Shown here: positions 1-12,000 of the stretch, one piece after another
Layout of the letters: every line of letters starts with the position of its first letter
Numbering within the stretch: the first letter of the stretch is position 1
Origin: Clavelina lepadiformis
Taxonomy: Eukaryota > Chordata > Ascidiacea > Aplousobranchia > Clavelinidae
Direction of reading: 5' to 3'
Assembly (NCBI RefSeq): GCF_947623445.1
Contig: NC_135242.1
Span: forward strand, 18,042,001-18,106,000
DNA length: 64,000 nt
The notes under the pieces: generated by a model
The model's database searches: none
The model's input: only the letters and a program-made list of their open reading frames with translations
What the model was told of the DNA's origin: nothing
Made by a program: the position numbers and the translations under genes

Positions 1-2156
1 TGTCATGTGACATGATTTCATCATCGTCGATCAATTGTAAAATTATCTTAACCTTTGGAGAAACAGGAATCGGCTGTTGTCATTATTCTCTCTGACTCTC
101 AATTTTCTGCTGAAACACAAGTTGACTTTTTAATTGATAAATTGCACATAACAATAGATACTGCCAGCTTTTTTCACAGGTTGCAAGCTTGGATGGGAAA
201 CAGTATGGACATTTTTACTGTCAGTCACAGATCCTTCTGATATTTCAAGCTAAACAAAATATGGTTTTCTATTACCAAACGTGTAAAAGTTGCTAGTATG
301 GCAACGTTGCTACATTACCTAACGATTACAACACTTTATCAGAAAGATGCGATTTTGCTGACATAAGACTCAGGTATTGATTGCTGCAAAGGCATTTGTG
401 TCTGAGAATACTTGTACAATAGAACTCACCTAAGTCGCCGTCTATCGCTTGGTCCTAGTGGAAAGCTTATTGTTTTCTGTAGTATAGAAGTTCAGCTAAG
501 TTGTCTTCGCCTAACTCGCCACTGTTCTTGCTACTATGACCAAAATAATTCGCTTAGTAGTCAGGCCTTTAAAACACTTTCGGCGTGATTATATGGCAAA
601 CTTAATCTGCTAAAACTACGCTACAGCCGTATCGCCCAACTGTCTGCGATCCTTGTTAACATAATGCAACCTTATTGTACGTCACAATGTACATTTATGG
701 AGAACTCCGAAATCTTATTGTTTTAGACTATTTTTTATCAGTTTTGATTTTCTTTCAGGCAACAATGCTACAGTCAGGTGAAACGGCCTAACCAGAGATT
801 ACAGAATGACGATGAGAATGAGACTAGCTATAGTGAATAGAGAATGTTGTTTTTATAGCACAGTTTTGCTTTTGCTATCAAGTGGAGAGTCTTTTTCTGT
901 CCTCATAAAACCAAGCAGATTATGATTGTAGCAGCATTATGATATGGTTGATTCGATTTTATGTTGTTTGCCTAAGTCACCAGTTCGCGTAAGTCACCAC
1001 TTTTTCTGTTCTTGTTGAGATGGCAACTTAAGCAAATTCTAGGGTAGGTAATAACATATCACAACAATATTCTCCGAGTAAGGTAATATTTTCAACACAA
1101 TATGCCTTATATTATCGCACTCAGTTTGAACTTGAATTGATTGGTGCATCAGAATAGAGATTGAACAAGATCCGAAGAGTAATTACAAAATTTTTTTAGC
1201 TTTGTTATCTAAATTCATTCCGTGATGATGGTTGGCAAATAATCTCACTATAGTAACACAGTACATTGCGCTACAGCTCCAACGACAATACTGCTTTAAT
1301 GAATTAAGAACTGCATTGAGTATGGGCGTATGGCACGATTGGCCACTTGATGTTGCAGAAGTGCAATCAAGATAGCATTCTACGCTCAATGAATCAGTGC
1401 TCGCCAGACTACTTCCTGATTTGCATTGTTTTGTCACTTATAATTTTGCAGTTGATCGTTGTTTAGTTCTACTACCCCAGTAATAATACCCAATTCTACT
1501 ACCCTAGTAACTCCAAACTTTGCAGTACAATATGTCTAATCATCTTCCGGGTGTTAAGTTTGTGTCTGCTATAGCATTTTAGTTACTCAAAGTCATAAGC
1601 GTTTTGCTTTGTTGATAAAAAAATTATAAACAAAAAAGAAGATGGCCAACACTCAGTTAATGGTTTCAGCCATTGTTGGTTTCGAATGCTAATTGAATAG
1701 ATTAGAACATTATATATTAAAAATACATTAGAATGTATTTGAGCAGAAGTTGACGCTATTTTATAGCAACCGCGCTGTCCATTAATTATTTCAATAGTAT
1801 TTAATATTATTCCCTCATTTAATGGATTAAAGGTTGGACACAAACAAATTAGGATATCTGCCTGTCACTCCTATTATTGTAATTGTTGTTTTAATGGATA
1901 TGTTATCTGTGACTCTACTCCATGCAGCACTTAAACCGGTTTTGTCTAGTACGCCTTAAAAAATCAATAAACGTTTGCACAATAAATGCAATAAACATCT
2001 TTTAATTTTATCCAATAATTTTTCCTTGTCTGATTGAACCTTCAACTTTATTGACAAGTTTTTATGAAGTGTTCACTGGTCTGAGTGTAAACTGAATTGA
2101 TATTTTGTTTTAGTGAATCATTACTTGATGTTTGTAAAGTGCAGTGTTTGTTTTAG
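1..2156. other. No gene recognised; 5' flank or intron of the U1-70K gene
   Basis: I looked here for the N-terminal exons of U1-70K (the conserved proline-rich start and the basic helix before the RRM) on the + strand and found neither. The short open frames have no recognisable domain. Loose copies of a motif like CCTAAGTCRCC occur near 427, 510 and 967, perhaps from a decayed repeat. The stretch is probably intron or upstream flank of the gene beginning at 2157. Confidence 0.4.
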
Positions 2157-5100
2157 ATAAGAGAAAAAGCTGAGAAGCGTGCTCTGGAGATAAATGATGA
2201 GCTCAAGGCATGGGATCCTCACAGCGATCCAAATGCTGTGGGTGATGCATTCAAGACATTGTTCATATCCAGAATAGTGAGTACAATAAAATATTTTAAT
2301 ATCTTATAGACTAGTCCAGTGGTTCTCAACCTTTTTTAGCTTACGGCACCCTGCAAACAACAAAAAGATTTGGCGGCACCCACAGTCAAACCAAATAGTT
2401 TCTGCATTAAATAAAAATAATTTTCGCAACCGTTTTCCTGGACTAGTGATTAGTGCGCAATGACTTGTGGCACCCTTGCGAAACGTAAATGGCACCCCGG
2501 TTGAGAACCACTGGACTAGTCTATTAAATCTGATTATTGTACATTATGGTGCATACACACACACATACATTTATCATGAAATGAGGCTGGAATTTTTTTT
2601 AACACAATGCTAAATGCGTTATCAATGATAAGTGATTGGGACAGTTTAGAATTTATTAGCTACACTAACCTTTAAATATAAGGTCCTGTTTTATATACAT
2701 ACTTTATATTTATTTCCTTTAATTAATATAATTACCTTGTCTTAGTACAATAGACGCAGCTTACTAAACTTATCTTGGTGCTTGCCAATTTTGCATTTAA
2801 CAAGCGGCAGTTTTATTAACCGGTGCACATAGACCAGCAGTTGAACAACGAACCTTAATGGTAAAAATGCAATCAATAAATTATTGAACACAAAAAAATG
2901 TAGCAACATGATGTGTTTGCGTGGATTTGTGTCTCTAAAACTAAACTGTATTTGGGTTTTCACAGCATTAGTCATACCCTTGTTTTTACTATATCATCAT
3001 TATTATAGCAAGGGTGATATGTGCAAAAACAGTAAGTTAGGTGTGAATAAGTGTAGCTGTTCATTTATAAATACATAGCACTTAAATTTCAAAATGGAAT
3101 TATGAAGCTCAGTTAGTATTTTTATAGGGGATTTTGTAATGCATTTCAAATGGTAAAATTATGTCCCACACAAATTTTATCTATGGAACAGACCACGAGT
3201 AGATCTATTAATTATTCATGGATTTATTAAGCGGCTTCTACTGTTTATACTATTAAACGAAGTCAAAGTTTTTGATTAATTTATTTCATTTACATAGTTC
3301 CACAACATCTGTGTTTAAGTAACACAGAGGTCAGTGTTTAATTGCTCACAAAAATTTTGCCGAAGTATCAAACAAGTTCACTACTTCCAAGCCAGCTAAA
3401 AAATTTTCTGAACAAATTCAAACAACGACGTCATGCTAACCTTGATTACTCCTTCTCTTTTGATTAGACTATTTCTTATACTTTTCCATAATAACACTAA
3501 TTTGCCTGCCAACCTTTCAGTGCTACTAGCAGTTTATATCTTTTTTATTTCAAGTTTAATTATGTAACTTTTGATTCGTAATTCCCTAGTGAGATTTTAT
3601 TGCCCACCTCAATTTGTATAATTTGTTCAAATTCCTATTAACTTTCAATTTTTCGATGTTGATTGCTTACTTAAAATGCATGCTGTATCATATTTTAAAT
3701 GGCATATTAGTCATTTTGCTAGATTTTCCCGTTTTTTGCACATGTATATATGTAATATATATATTTATGTCTCTGCATTTTAACCTGTTTTTAGGGTTTT
3801 GTAAAATAGCAGTAGAAATTTCACATTCATAAAATGTATATATTTTACTAAGCAAATTTGTGAAATTATGTGCATTCCTACACGATCCGCCTATGTCAGG
3901 CCTGGCCAACCCACGGTTCGCGTGCCACATGCAGCTCTTTCGTTCATATTGAACCTCCGAAAAAGAGCACATTTTACCCATTTTAGGCAGAGAAATAATA
4001 CAGAAAAGTAATCTCTACTAATGTTCAATTGATATTTGCTAAATAATGACTGATTACATCAGATTTCGACCCAGAATAAACATGATGAAACAATATCTGA
4101 TGCAGTATTATGAGTGACGTAATAAGAAAAAGCGTCATAAATCATAATGTGTATGATGTGGCTCTTTGCGGTTAACACAGTAAGAAGTGAGTCTCTTAGT
4201 CTCTGACTGGTTGGCCATCCCTGGCCTATGTGTTACAAGATTACTCCACTATCATTGCCAACACAAACAAAATTTATACTGTATTTAATTGCTTGATTTC
4301 TGCTGCAAATATAATTTAATCTTTGCCTTTTTGGAATTTTTAGAGAGCTAATAAATTAGGGAGTATATGTAGATAATACTGTTTTTCCATATAACTCTAA
4401 ATAAGCTCGGATACTTTAATTCTTTCAAGAATATTAATCCTATCCATTCCATAACCTCATTCATATGAGAATTACCCAGTATACATACACTACCATAATT
4501 TTCTTTATTTTCCACAGAATTATGACACTTCAGAGTCAAAATTGCGAAGGGAGTTTGAAAGCTATGGAAAAGTAAAAAAGGTGAGCAAAAGCCCTGCTTA
4601 GCATTTAGGTTGGTAAATTTTGAACGTGAGTGCAAAAAAGATTGGACAATGAGTGTATAAGATTGCATTATGATAAGTTTAAGAATTTGTTAGTTTTGGT
4701 TTTTCAGTTTTACCTTTGCCAAGTCTGATGCATATTTTACCATTAGATTGTTTCTTTGCTTAACTAGAATTAATGTTCCTTTCCAGATTAACATGGTTAA
4801 AAATGTTGCCACTGGACGGTCTCGTGGATATGCATTTATTGAGTATGAACGTGAACGCGACATGCATGGTAAGAATATTGTTGCTGCATTTCATAAGGAA
4901 CTGTGAGCATTCAACAAATTGCTGTTTGTTTCTGGCAAAACATAATGATTAAATTTTCCAAAATTTAAACTCTTCTTGAGTATTGTGGATTATATTCCAA
5001 AGTCCTGTTAAATGGTCACAATTTCATGGTATTTAAGGTAAATTGGCAGTTTTTATAAATTTGAGTTGGTTATAAGTAATTCTTAATTAACTGTACTGGT

Positions 5101-8079
5101 ATTTAGATCCTTTCTTCGATTGTTCTTACATTTTTGTTGCTGTTTTATATAGCTCGTTAGTACAAGTGGCTATGACCACAGACGTATTTCCTCAGTACGG
5201 CGTGCTAGAAATTTCAATTTACACCAATAAAGCTAGGTTTGTATTGGAAAAAACTTTTGGAATGGGTAAATGGGTTTGTATGACCTGCTCTACCTATTCG
5301 TACTTGAGGTTTAGTGAGAAAATAGATAGACTTAAGTATATGTGTCATAATGTCAAACATAAAGGCGTTAGGTAGCATAAAATATTCTTAGATAATATTT
5401 ATATGCTAAACACGGGTAAGGTACATCTGGTTTTGGCTGCGGTAAGAGCCATTTTGCTACGTCAAAAGCAATGATGTCATTTCAATAAGAACTATGGTAA
5501 GATCATTATAGTCAGTCAGTTTGTATGAACTTGAGCGAGGAATGGTCATCCCCATTATGTGGTGCGATGTCATAAGACTTCGTAAGTATAGAAGGGATAA
5601 GGCAAGTATACGTGAGAAGTGCAAAACATAGTCTGATAAAATCCCCGTACCACTTTCTAATGTGTGTCTTCTAACGTAAAACGCTGTTTTATAATTAATA
5701 CATGTTCTGTTACAACCTTACAATCTTGACTTGGTGAGAATCAATTAATAGCAGTCATTTTTTTTAAATGTTTTATGTAAAGAAAAGAACTCACTGTAGG
5801 TACTTTTACTTGCTTTTGGCGTTATTCTATGGTAAGCTTATGCTTTTATTTCAGTTGTCATATGTTTTCCGGTTTGATTTGTGTTGTATTTGGTTTGCAT
5901 CACTCTGGATAGGGAAATGTTAGTTCTGCCAACATATTTTGCAGTGTGTGTGATTCTATTAGCACTTTCAATTGACAACGCACTTAAGAAATTCAAACTT
6001 TGCAAACTCAAAGCACAAAATTAAGTTGTCCACCTAAAATCTTCTCTTTAAAAACAGCATCAACTTTATACTTAATTTTTAATTAACTGTTTTTAGCGGC
6101 CTACAAGAGTGCCGATGGGAAGAAGATCGATGGTCGCCGAGTGCTGGTTGATGTGGAAAGAGGAAGAACTGTCAAAGGATGGAGACCAAGAAGACTTGGT
6201 GGAGGCCTTGGATCTACTCGGGCGTCAGCAGAAGAAGGAGAAAAGCCTCCAGGAAGAGAGAATCGTGATCAGTACGAGTAACTAAACTAATTATTAACTT
6301 GTGCCACTTTGACACAAGTTTCTTCTGTTTCTGGTTAAGCAGTGAAAGCTCTTAAAGACAAAGGGTCGCAGTAAATTTCTTTGAGCTATCCGAAGTTAGT
6401 ATAATTGATATTTCCAAGGGCATTTTCCCAAGGACCAATTATTACTTTTTAGTAATTGGAAAATTTTAAGCCAACAGTTTTAGTGGTTTCAACTAAAAGC
6501 GTTTTTACCATGAAATTTATATTCCATCTTTCCAATTACAGGCCCGGTAGGGCGAGAGAAGCTGAAAGAGAAAGACCACAGATACCTCGCGAACGAAGTC
6601 GAGATAAAGAGCCAAGGTGAGCCACACGATGTTGTTTTTGTGTAATTTCCTGCATGCTTTTTGTCCAGCAGCCTACAAATTTTCCTTTCGATACGTCTTA
6701 ACTCTTCACAATGAATGTTATTTCTTTGCAGAGAAAAGCGTGACAAACGTGATAGGGATCGTGATCGTACTCGTGATCGTGATAGAGACAGAGATCGAGA
6801 TCGTGAAAAGAGAAGACGGGATGATCGTGATGGTAGAGATCGACGCGACCGTGATCGAGATCGCGACCGAAAGCGAGAAAAGGATGAAAAGCCATCCAGA
6901 AGCAGAGATGAGAAGAGTGATGCAGCGGATGGAGGTATTTAGCCAGAGTTGTCCTCGTTGTAACAAATTTGTGGAAGCTTTTAACATTAGCAATTTTGTG
7001 AACAGTAATTTCCCTCTAACGAATTTTAAATCGGATTTTTTTCTCGTTTAGATGTCCGTGCAGAATGAAAGATTAAGCTATAACCTCGTGATAAAAATAA
7101 TCCGCGCCATTCTTACTGGTTTTTGTTGATTTTTTAGAATCAAAGAGAGATAAAGATCGTGAGTCGCGACATCGTCACAGCGATAGGTCACGGGACAAAG
7201 ACAAAGACAGAGAAAGCAGGTGGGTTAATTTTTGTTCTAGATGCAAATGTTGCTGTTGCAGATTTGGAAGTTCATCGTCTCATCTAAACAGCGTAAACAA
7301 CATTTTAACCAGTAAGTTTTGAAACTTTTATGCAGGCGTGAGCGGCGGCGTGATCGTGATGGCAATCGTGATCGTGAGAAGTCCGGTAAAGACCGTGATA
7401 CCAAGGAAGCGCCACAAGAAAACAATCGGCAGTCTGGGTATGACAACTCGAACGAAGGCCCTCCACCCATGAAAAACGAAAGCATTACTAGCAGACCTGA
7501 GCAAAGTGAAGGTGCGTTAACTCATCAATGAGCATCGCTCATGCATAATTGCTGCTTCGCCACGCTTGTCTTAACTGTAAATACCTTTTCACACTTGTTA
7601 AGACGCTGTGAAAATTATTATACGCTGTTATGCCATGTTAGGTGTTCCTGGTGGACCCAGCGGCGATGGCATGTATGATAACCAGGGTTTTGGCAACGGA
7701 AATAACAATGGTTATTACAAGGGTAAGTTTCATAGATTCTCTACATACCTTTCGTATAATTTATATTTATGTATCGTTTTCATACAATTTTTCTATCATT
7801 ATAGTTAAGTTATAATTTTATACATTTACCCTTAATTTTCGTTTTAATTTCAAGAAAATATGGACTATCAACAAGACCAACGTCAATATGATAACAAGGT
7901 AAGTTGTGCAAGTACTGTATTGCTAATTTTTTTACATTTGTGTCACTTTCGCTATTACTTTTTTCATAAAGTGTTTTTTTTCAAAAGTAGGATTGCAACA
8001 ATCGGAATTTGCTAAACTTGTGTCACTGTAATTTAAGGAACACAACGAATTCCAAGCAACAGCTGAAGAAGAATACTAA
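2157..8079 (+). CDS. SNRNP70: U1 small nuclear ribonucleoprotein 70 kDa protein, 5'-partial
   Basis: Splicing factor that binds stem-loop I of U1 snRNA through its RRM and helps recognise 5' splice sites in the nucleus. Eleven exons were read: 2157-2276, 4518-4580, 4787-4868, 6097-6277, 6542-6616, 6732-6934, 7138-7219, 7336-7511, 7642-7722, 7855-7898, 8038-8079. All have GT-AG borders and together give 382 codons plus TAA. The first exon holds the [19 protein letters not shown] block and RNP2-like LFISRI. Exon 3 holds RNP1 (RGYAFIEY). Exon 4 has [20 protein letters not shown], diagnostic for the family. Exons 5-8 encode the low-complexity tail of RD/RE/DR repeats, and the protein ends EEEY. 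Roughly the first 60 residues of the usual protein are missing and should lie left of the window. The gene converges on ALP-1. Two hAT MITEs sit in its introns. Confidence 0.93.
2317..2513. mobile_element. hAT-type MITE (197 bp) in a U1-70K intron
   Basis: The ends are inverted copies: left CAGTGGTTCTCAACC, right GGTTGAGAACCACTG. The element is flanked by an exact 8-bp duplication GACTAGTC at 2309-2316 and 2514-2521. An 8-bp duplication with CAGTGGTTCTCAACC termini is characteristic of hAT elements. There is no coding capacity. It sits just downstream of the donor of the exon ending at 2276. Confidence 0.92.
3897..4223. mobile_element. hAT-type MITE (327 bp) in a U1-70K intron
   Basis: The left end CAGGCCTGGCCAACC and the reverse complement of the right end (CAGGGATGGCCAACC) form imperfect terminal inverted repeats. 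An exact 8-bp target duplication GCCTATGT flanks it (3889-3896 and 4224-4231). The termini differ from the MITE at 2317, so this is another subfamily. It is non-coding and lies in the same intron, before the exon at 4518. Confidence 0.9.
4869..6096 (+). other. Long intron inside the U1-70K RRM
   Basis: This intron of about 1.2 kb splits the RRM between the codons for the histidine and alanine after RNP1. I see no second gene in it. A 69-codon open stretch at 5166-5375 has no recognisable similarity. An alternative or poison exon cannot be excluded, because U1-70K genes in other lineages are regulated by alternative splicing, but nothing here proves one. Confidence 0.5.
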
Positions 8080-8284
8080 AGAACGCAACCGCATTTTGGA
8101 AACATCTTTCTTAGGCGGCGTGGCTAGATTAACTATTTCAGACAACTCGCACATGCTCAACCAATATTGGTTCAGTCATTGCGACTGCCCAGCACCTGAA
8201 AAATCTGCAACTTTTATCACGATACGAAATGTGGCCTTGCAAAATCATGAATACTTTACCGGCGAGCAAGCTAGTTGCTTTTGA

Positions 8285-8290
8285 AATAAA
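8285..8290 (+). terminator. Candidate polyadenylation signal of U1-70K
   Basis: AATAAA about 206 bp downstream of the U1-70K stop codon, on the same strand. Another AATAAA at 8717-8722 lies inside a SINE copy and is less attractive. Assigned by position only. Confidence 0.5.
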
Positions 8291-8479
8291 GGGGCATTTT
8301 CTATTCAAAAGGTATTTTATGTTTTGTTTTTACAAAGTCAACAACTCATGATAAGTGATATCTGACAGAGACAACTTACAGCAGCCATCAATTTTTGTAG
8401 TTGTAACAAATTCATCTATTTGTTTTTCCCTGCCAATTCTGCTTTCGGTTTTTATCTTTGAAACAGCAAGAATAAAAGT

Positions 8480-8790
8480 CTGCTCCATTATGTTGTATTG
8501 TGTTTTATGCCAATAATTCATTCGTACTAACCGAACAAATTGTACCACAATTTTCTTCTCATCCTCGGACTGACGAAAGTCTTCACACGAAACTCGGTGA
8601 CGACTCCCCGCCGCTCGAACCCCGGTTACCAAGCTTTCTCCTTGCTGGTTCCGAGTGATACATTTTGTCTTAGTTTTCTGTTGTATTAGTTAAATTTCAA
8701 ACTGTTCACCTGGATCAATAAACACAAGCAAGCGTCGTTCATATTTTGCTCAATGGCACTAACCGCTCGGCCACAGAGGCGAGTTGTTGC
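8480..8790 (-). repeat. tRNA-derived SINE copy 1
   Basis: Read on the - strand, it starts near 8780 with a tRNA-Ser/Leu-like A box (TGGCCGAGCGGTTAGTG). The body continues GAGCAAAATATGAACGACG and reaches a tail containing a GAAGACTTTCGTCAGTCCGAGG-type block. Matching blocks occur near 32.1 kb, 41.8 kb and 42.7 kb. The B box segment after the A box seems deleted compared with the other copies. Boundaries are approximate. Confidence 0.7.
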
Positions 8791-9051
8791 TTCACAACTA
8801 ACTACTCCTGATTCAGTTTGTCACCTTCCACCCGATAATGCCAAGACTGCTGCTCTATGGTGGCAGGTAGGCCTACACTAACTTGAACTCCACGTTGTTG
8901 GCAAATGCCATTAAGCAACTTTATCAGAGTTGTTTCGGGAAATTAACAAACCGTAAGTCAGTGTTGGCAAAAATCGTTGAAGATAGCTATTAAGCAGCAA
9001 CCTTGGCAATGAGTTACGTTAATCCTCCAGAATATACCATTTAACTATTTA

Positions 9052-12000
9052 TTAGCATTTCGTTCCTTTTTCTCGTGGCTTCGCACCGGGAGCATTACTT
9101 TTGCCAAGGACAAACCAAAGCAAGCAGTGTATGACGATAAAAAATAATACGAGCAAAGCGAGTTCAGCGTATAGCGCCGCTTGAATATCATATTCAGTTA
9201 GGCTGATTCCAAGGAACTTCAGGTACTGAGTTGTTTCTTGGACGGGGTCGTTTTGTTTGTCCACGTTTATCTCGTCGCAATACCTTCTGTCTGACCCCAT
9301 ACACGCTACATACCTTCATTAAAAACATGAGTGAAAAATGAATTGAGTTCTCAAAGACGTCCGGTGTTTTAAAAACTTTTTTACCTCATGACGTAAGGAA
9401 TATAGTTTTGTTGATGAACACCGTGGAATAGATGAGACATTGGGCCTCTTGCTAATATGGCAACATCATCACCCCCGTGGGTCTCCGATGGTAGCGGAAT
9501 TGCACTTTGCTGTAAATAGTTTTCCCTTTCTGAAAAATATTGCAGCGCTCTTATTCGGGAAAAAAATCGTGCTTTAAGCTATGGAAACATGGTTATACGC
9601 GCAGTATCGTCGTTAGCCTAAAGCCCTAAACCTTAAACAAATGGAGACCAAATTCTTTAATCTCTACAAAACACAGCAACTAAAGTGGCTGCAGTCTGCA
9701 TGAAATTCAAGCTTCGGAGAAATATCGATTATAACCTGCAATACAGCCAAATGGATAACAAAGTTAAGCAAAAAATTTCATGCACAGCACCTGTATTTAC
9801 ATCCGATAAATTTCTTCGAGAATGAGGTTCGTTGTTAATATGAATGGTGCCTGGACCTTGATACCCGATACCATTTGCATATGTTAAAGTTGTGAAAGGC
9901 TTCTTGTCAAGTCCTTCGTAAGGAACTCCGTTTGCACTTGCTAAACCTGCCAATAATGGTTTAGGTTGAGGTTTTTTACGTTCTTATACTCTCTGCATGT
10001 GTAGAAGACGTGTGTTACATGATAAAATGTAGACTACAACAAAGTTTCGCGTCTTATATTATCAGTCAGTATAAAAGAACGCAATTGCCTGTCGTAATAA
10101 ATCAATTTTCGAATGGAGGTAAATGCTTTATCTACCCGTTAGTTAAAGTAACGCTTTTACCTAATATAGGATTTCCTCTATCAGAATACCCTCCCATACT
10201 AAGTGTGTGGCTGTGATCGGCAGTGACGATTATCAGCGTGTCGTGATCTGAAGTCATTGCCACTGCCCTTTCAATTGCGTCATCGAAAGCCACCATCTCG
10301 TGCAATGCCCTGAACGCGTTGGTCGCATGATGGGCGTGATCTATAGCAAACGGTAGCAGAAATATGAACAATTAGAATAATTTTCTTTCATATGATAATT
10401 GATAATCTTTGAAGTACAGAATTATTTCTTTCAAAATGTCTTGCCAATTCTTCCGCCTTCAACTAAGAGAAAGTAGCCCTTGGAGTTTTTCTGGAGGATA
10501 CGTATCGCTTTTTCGGTCATTTCAGTAATTGAAGGTTCGCCTGCTCCGTCGGAGTCGCGATTGGATTCATACTTCATATCGGAAGGTTCAAATAAACCTA
10601 CATAACATTTATGTAATCAGCAAATACAATAATCACATAAAACGAACTTGTCTACAGGACAAGTATATATAGGTTATAGACGTTTAATGCCATTCTGGAA
10701 TGGCAGATATGTTGGTACATTTTCAAATATGCATTTGGTTGGAGTGCATATGCATTAGTTTATGTTTTTATATATAGTTTAAAACGTGTACAGTAAAAAA
10801 ATCCAGCAAATTCGTTTTTTGAAAGTTCATTTTTTGGAATTTTCTCGTTGCAGTTAACATTGATATAATAAAACACACACCCTACGATGTTACAGCATGC
10901 TATATAATATAATGAAAGGAGGACATTGAACTCCTACTACTAGGCTGCTTGGCTTACTAAAAACGAAACGTGGATGCGCTGAACCAAAGCAACTTGAACA
11001 ACATCTCCTCTAGGATTTCGTTGGGAAGCAAAGTCCGACTAATAAAGTGCTGGTTACCTCAATTCAGAACTCAACTTTGCTCGTTACGTCATGCATTGAC
11101 TAAAACCATTTTTACAACTAACCGATGTTTTGCAAAAAATGTGAAAACTTTACTCAACCGCACATGGAAGAGTAGCTGTCATTTATTGCTTAAGGTTTGT
11201 ATTAGCACATTTACTACATATGCTATATTTCGTTAATATACTGCAATGTCGTTTTCATATTCCGGCAATCTTATTAATTCGACACAAAGCTATTGGACAA
11301 AATAATTTAGATTAACAGATTCCACCAAATGTATTTATTTACGATAAATAACCAACCTAACAGCTTGTCAGTCGTTGTTACATCTACATTGTCAAAATCT
11401 TCTTTATTCCAAACGTATTGAGCTTCTAATCCCAGATCTACTTGATCATTCAACCACATTTTAATTAAGTCTTGTCCGTCGTTTCTGCTGTTTTTCTGCT
11501 GTCGATATTCGGGATCTCGGGTATTATTAGGCATAAAGTATTTCCTTCCACCTCCTAAAGCTACCTGCCCAAGAAAATCACATTTTGTTTTAAAAACTTA
11601 GTTACTGTAACAACTTTCTTGTTGTAACTGATATTTTAAATAATAAAAATTCTATATCTATGTAATTAATTATTATATGATTATAATAATTAATATCGTA
11701 TATTTTTTTACCCAAATTTAATATCATTATATCGATTGCATCGTGTAAGGATATTTATCATTGGAGTAAATATTGTCGAAAGTAAAAACTAAAAAAACTT
11801 TTATCAGAACTTCTGTTGGATTTACCGTTATTTTAGCCGAAGAGTCGTAAAACTGCTGAGCAAGGTCCTTGCAACCGTTTTTCACAGCGTCAGCAGACAG
11901 GTCATCATCGCCATACCATGTTCGCTCGGCCGAATGGGAATATGTGGCGGCAGGTGTGGCGGCAGGTGTGGCGTGATTTATGCGAGTGGTTGTGACGATA

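Noticed and set aside
55-240. 61-codon open frame at the left edge
   Set aside because: No match to the missing U1-70K N-terminus, no other recognisable domain and no splice context.
6617-7051. Overlapping long open frames on both strands in the RD/RE-repeat exon of U1-70K
   Set aside because: They are reading-frame shadows of the repetitive Arg/Asp codons; only the frame that joins to neighbouring exons with U1-70K similarity is real.
8009-8284. 91-codon frame reading through the last U1-70K exon
   Set aside because: It is the wrong frame; the spliced U1-70K frame ends at the TAA at 8077-8079, and the rest is 3' UTR.
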